From Lentisphaeria bacterium UBA1829 (lineage in GTDB: Bacteria > Verrucomicrobiota > Lentisphaeria > Victivallales > UBA1829): DNA of 9,141 bases. The notes under the pieces are model-generated. The model was not told the origin of the DNA, made no database searches, and saw only the letters and a program-made list of their open reading frames with translations. The stretch covers positions 9,172 through 18,312 of the forward strand of contig DDJH01000195.1 of the NCBI GenBank assembly GCA_002338895.1. Direction: 5' to 3'. How positions within the stretch are numbered: the stretch's first letter is position 1; each line of letters starts with the position of its first letter. A program made the position numbers and the translations under genes. Below are positions 7,240 through 9,141 of this stretch, piece after piece.

Positions 7240-8226
7240 ATGGATGAAGAAGAAAAAAGTCTGACGGAATGGATCGCCTGCGCGGAGACCGCCGGGGGGA
7301 TTTTGAAAATGAGTTGTCCGTCATGTGGACAGCATTTTGATGTGACGGATATTCCTGTTTTTTCGACGTTTGTGTGCCCGGTCTGCTCCGCCCCGGTCGT
7401 CCGTCCGCTGTGGGTGGACACCTTCCGGCTGGACGAGCCGATCGAGGAGTCATCCGGAGTCGTCACGCAGGCAAATGCGGTGGATCTTTCGCTGGAGCGC
7501 GTGGTGACGCTTCATTTTCTGAATCCGCCGTTTGCGGCATCGGAGGAACGCTGCCGGCAGTTTGTCGACATCGGCCGGACACTGGCATTGCTGAACAATC
7601 CGTCGATTGTGACGGTTTTCAATATCGGAGTCATCGGAGCGATCCCCTTTCTGGTGACGCCCGATCTGAAAGGAAAAACTCTTCAGGACCATCTGCTTGC
7701 ATCGGAAGGAGTGGTTCCGCTGGAGACCGCCTGCGACTGGATTGCGGCAATCGCTTCCGGACTCGACGCCGCACTCGAACGCGGTCTTTTCCACGGGGAA
7801 ATCAACACGACCAACCTTATTCTGGATGAACAGACCGGGAAGCCCCGTCTGATCCACTTCGGGCTGTACGAGCTGCTGCAGGACGCCGGCTATATGAATG
7901 TGAATCTGTTTTCCGCGCCGGAGACTGCGGAAAAAGGGGTGGTCAATGAGAAGAGCGATGTCTACTCCCTCGGCGCCCTGTTCTATTATCTTCTGACCGG
8001 GACCGATATTCCGTCCGATGAGGAAAACGGCCGCCGAATCGTTCACAATCACTGGATCGCGAAAATGGTGAATGATTCGATTTCGGATCTGATCTGCAAA
8101 ATGGTCAGTCCCGATCCGGCGGAACGGCCCGACTATCCGAACATCCTTGCGACGGTCAACGCCCGGCTCCAGCATATTCAATACGTCCGGGAAAAACTGA
8201 AACGAATCGCCAGGAAGAAAACCTGA
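7240..8226 (+). CDS. Zinc ribbon plus protein kinase-like domain, predicted pseudokinase
   Basis: The 328-residue protein opens with a short helix, then a zinc ribbon CPSC (26-29) / CPVC (46-49). Residues about 62-305 read as a eukaryotic-type (Hanks) kinase fold: TLQDHL (147-152), FHGEINTTN (184-192), IHFGL (205-209), APE (226-228), SDVYSLGALFYYLLTG (239-254) and DPAERPDY (292-299). The scaffold motifs APE, DVYSLG and the ERP-type arginine are kept, but the catalytic ones are not. The VAIK lysine is His92 (VVTLHFL), HRD is HGE (185-187), DFG is HFG (206-208), and no glycine loop is evident. It is therefore probably a binding or scaffold pseudokinase. A basic tail (KLKRIARKK) ends it. The start at 7240 is 2 bp after the previous stop but lacks a clear ribosome site. 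ATG 7309 with GGGGGGA eight bases upstream would start directly at the zinc ribbon and is a real alternative. Confidence 0.85.
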   Translation: MDEEEKSLTEWIACAETAGGILKMSCPSCGQHFDVTDIPVFSTFVCPVCSAPVVRPLWVDTFRLDEPIEESSGVVTQANAVDLSLERVVTLHFLNPPFAASEERCRQFVDIGRTLALLNNPSIVTVFNIGVIGAIPFLVTPDLKGKTLQDHLLASEGVVPLETACDWIAAIASGLDAALERGLFHGEINTTNLILDEQTGKPRLIHFGLYELLQDAGYMNVNLFSAPETAEKGVVNEKSDVYSLGALFYYLLTGTDIPSDEENGRRIVHNHWIAKMVNDSISDLICKMVSPDPAERPDYPNILATVNARLQHIQYVREKLKRIARKKT

Positions 8227-8237
8227 AAGAACAGCGA

Positions 8238-9141
8238 ATGAAAATACAGACAAAAATTCTTGTTTCCCTTGGCGGAGCCGCCGTCTTCGCCAGTTTTCTG
8301 GTTTTTGCTTTGTTTTACTGGAAGACGGATTCCTATCTGCGGGAAAACGCCGTCTATACCAATCATCTTCTGGAGGAGGTCTCCCAGGAGCGGCAGCGCT
8401 CCGATTCGATGGTTCATGCCGTCCAGCTGGAAAGTCTGCTTCATTCAATGTTTCAGGATCTGGAAATTCTGAATCTCTTCATGCTGGAGGCGAATCGCGG
8501 GAAGGGCGGAGAAGAGGGCATCCCTCCGCTGATGAGCGCATTGGAACAGCTCGCGCGGGAAAAGGGGTTTCCCGAAGGACGGTATCTGCCGCCGGAAGTG
8601 GAGAGCATCGTCACCATCACGGAAGACCAGGGAAACATCCGCAACGAGAGCTGCTCGGAAACCAATCATTATACGACAGATACTGTCATACCGAAAGAGC
8701 TGCAGAACTTCCGGAAGAACTTTTTTCAGACCTCCTCCATGCTGGTTGTTCCGCCGGGAGAGACAGGGTATCTGTGGGCGGCCTCGGGCCGTTTTTCCAC
8801 ACGGTATCAGCTGGCGGCCTACAAGATCAATGTGAAACGTCTTCTGAGCCGATTTGCCCGTCCGGACATTTCGAGTCTTTTCTTTCTGATGCATGGGCAC
8901 GAGGTGACCGGGATCTGCAAACAGGGGGAGGAACCGTTCCTCCATTCGGGGGATCTGAAAGTCCGTATGCAGCTTCTGGCATCGCGTCTGGTCTCGATCA
9001 TGGGGAAACGCCATTATGAACAGGAGACCGTGGTTCAGCGCGGAACCGGTCAGCGGTGGACCCTGGCGGCCATTACGCTCCAGATGGTTACCACGCCGGC
9101 GCGGGAGCTTCGGCTTGTCCAGGCGCAGATGGTCGATCCGG
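8238..9141 (+). CDS. Membrane-anchored, sensor-like protein, N-terminal part (runs off window)
   Basis: An open frame from ATG 8238 continues without a stop to the window end, giving 301 residues. The N-terminus MKIQTK is followed by one hydrophobic helix (about 7-28), so the rest is probably extracytoplasmic after a signal anchor. Residues about 30-110 are mainly helical with charged heptad-like stretches (YLRENAVYTNHLLEEVSQER). A mixed alpha/beta part follows, including SSMLVVPPGETGYLWAASGRF (166-186) and SSLFFLMHGHEVTGI (212-226). This is the usual N-terminal design of Cache-like sensor proteins that end in a histidine kinase, phosphatase or cyclase module, but no such module is in view and I cannot name the family. 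The gene begins 11 bp after the pseudokinase gene, with only a weak GAAAGAA ribosome site, and probably shares its transcript. Confidence 0.8.
   Translation, partial: MKIQTKILVSLGGAAVFASFLVFALFYWKTDSYLRENAVYTNHLLEEVSQERQRSDSMVHAVQLESLLHSMFQDLEILNLFMLEANRGKGGEEGIPPLMSALEQLAREKGFPEGRYLPPEVESIVTITEDQGNIRNESCSETNHYTTDTVIPKELQNFRKNFFQTSSMLVVPPGETGYLWAASGRFSTRYQLAAYKINVKRLLSRFARPDISSLFFLMHGHEVTGICKQGEEPFLHSGDLKVRMQLLASRLVSIMGKRHYEQETVVQRGTGQRWTLAAITLQMVTTPARELRLVQAQMVDP

Noticed and set aside
7450..8448. A 332-codon open frame on the minus strand opposite the pseudokinase gene
   Set aside because: It opposes clear kinase-fold motifs on the plus strand and reads across into the next gene. It has no ribosome site or domain I recognise.

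Overview
The window is 9.1 kb of gene-dense, G+C-rich bacterial chromosome. It holds seven protein-coding genes, two of them cut by the window edges. I see no rRNA, tRNA, CRISPR array, insertion sequence or phage gene. The only real intergenic space is about 110 bp of A/T-rich DNA near 6340-6448. A sigma-54 factor, two giant-loop membrane proteins and a YycJ-type hydrolase fit a Gram-negative-like bacterium. A member of the PVC group such as Lentisphaerota would be compatible, but that placement is a guess from gene style, not from a marker gene.

Layout. (1) Positions 1-433 (+): the C-terminal end of an unrecognised protein. (2) 452-2605 (+), only 18 bp later: a membrane protein with the architecture of the fused 'spermidine synthase-like' family (about seven TM helices, a Rossmann methyltransferase-like domain, then about six or seven more TM helices), whose SAM-binding motif looks lost. 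(3) 2606-4885 (-): a large multi-pass GT-C/STT3-like membrane protein. It converges on gene 2 with no base between the two stop codons. (4) 4885-6336 (-): rpoN (sigma-54), whose stop codon overlaps the start codon of gene 3 (TGATG), so rpoN and the GT-C-like gene form one translationally coupled unit. (5) After a divergent promoter region, 6449-7237 (+): a YycJ/WalJ-type metallo-beta-lactamase-fold hydrolase with all its metal ligands. (6) 7240-8226 (+): a zinc ribbon joined to a protein kinase-like domain that lacks the catalytic Lys, HRD-Asp and DFG-Asp, so a predicted pseudokinase. (7) 8238 to beyond 9141 (+): the N-terminal part of a membrane-anchored protein with an extracytoplasmic domain, probably a sensor.

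How they fit together. There are two transcription units diverging from about 6340-6448: leftward rpoN plus the GT-C-like gene, and rightward hydrolase, pseudokinase and membrane sensor-like protein. The rightward trio is tightly spaced (2 bp and 11 bp) and may be a signalling module, with a possible extra internal promoter at 7158-7185 just before the pseudokinase. The most interesting points are the degenerate active sites in three different families (SAM site, kinase site, oligosaccharyltransferase signature) and the rpoN/GT-C coupling.
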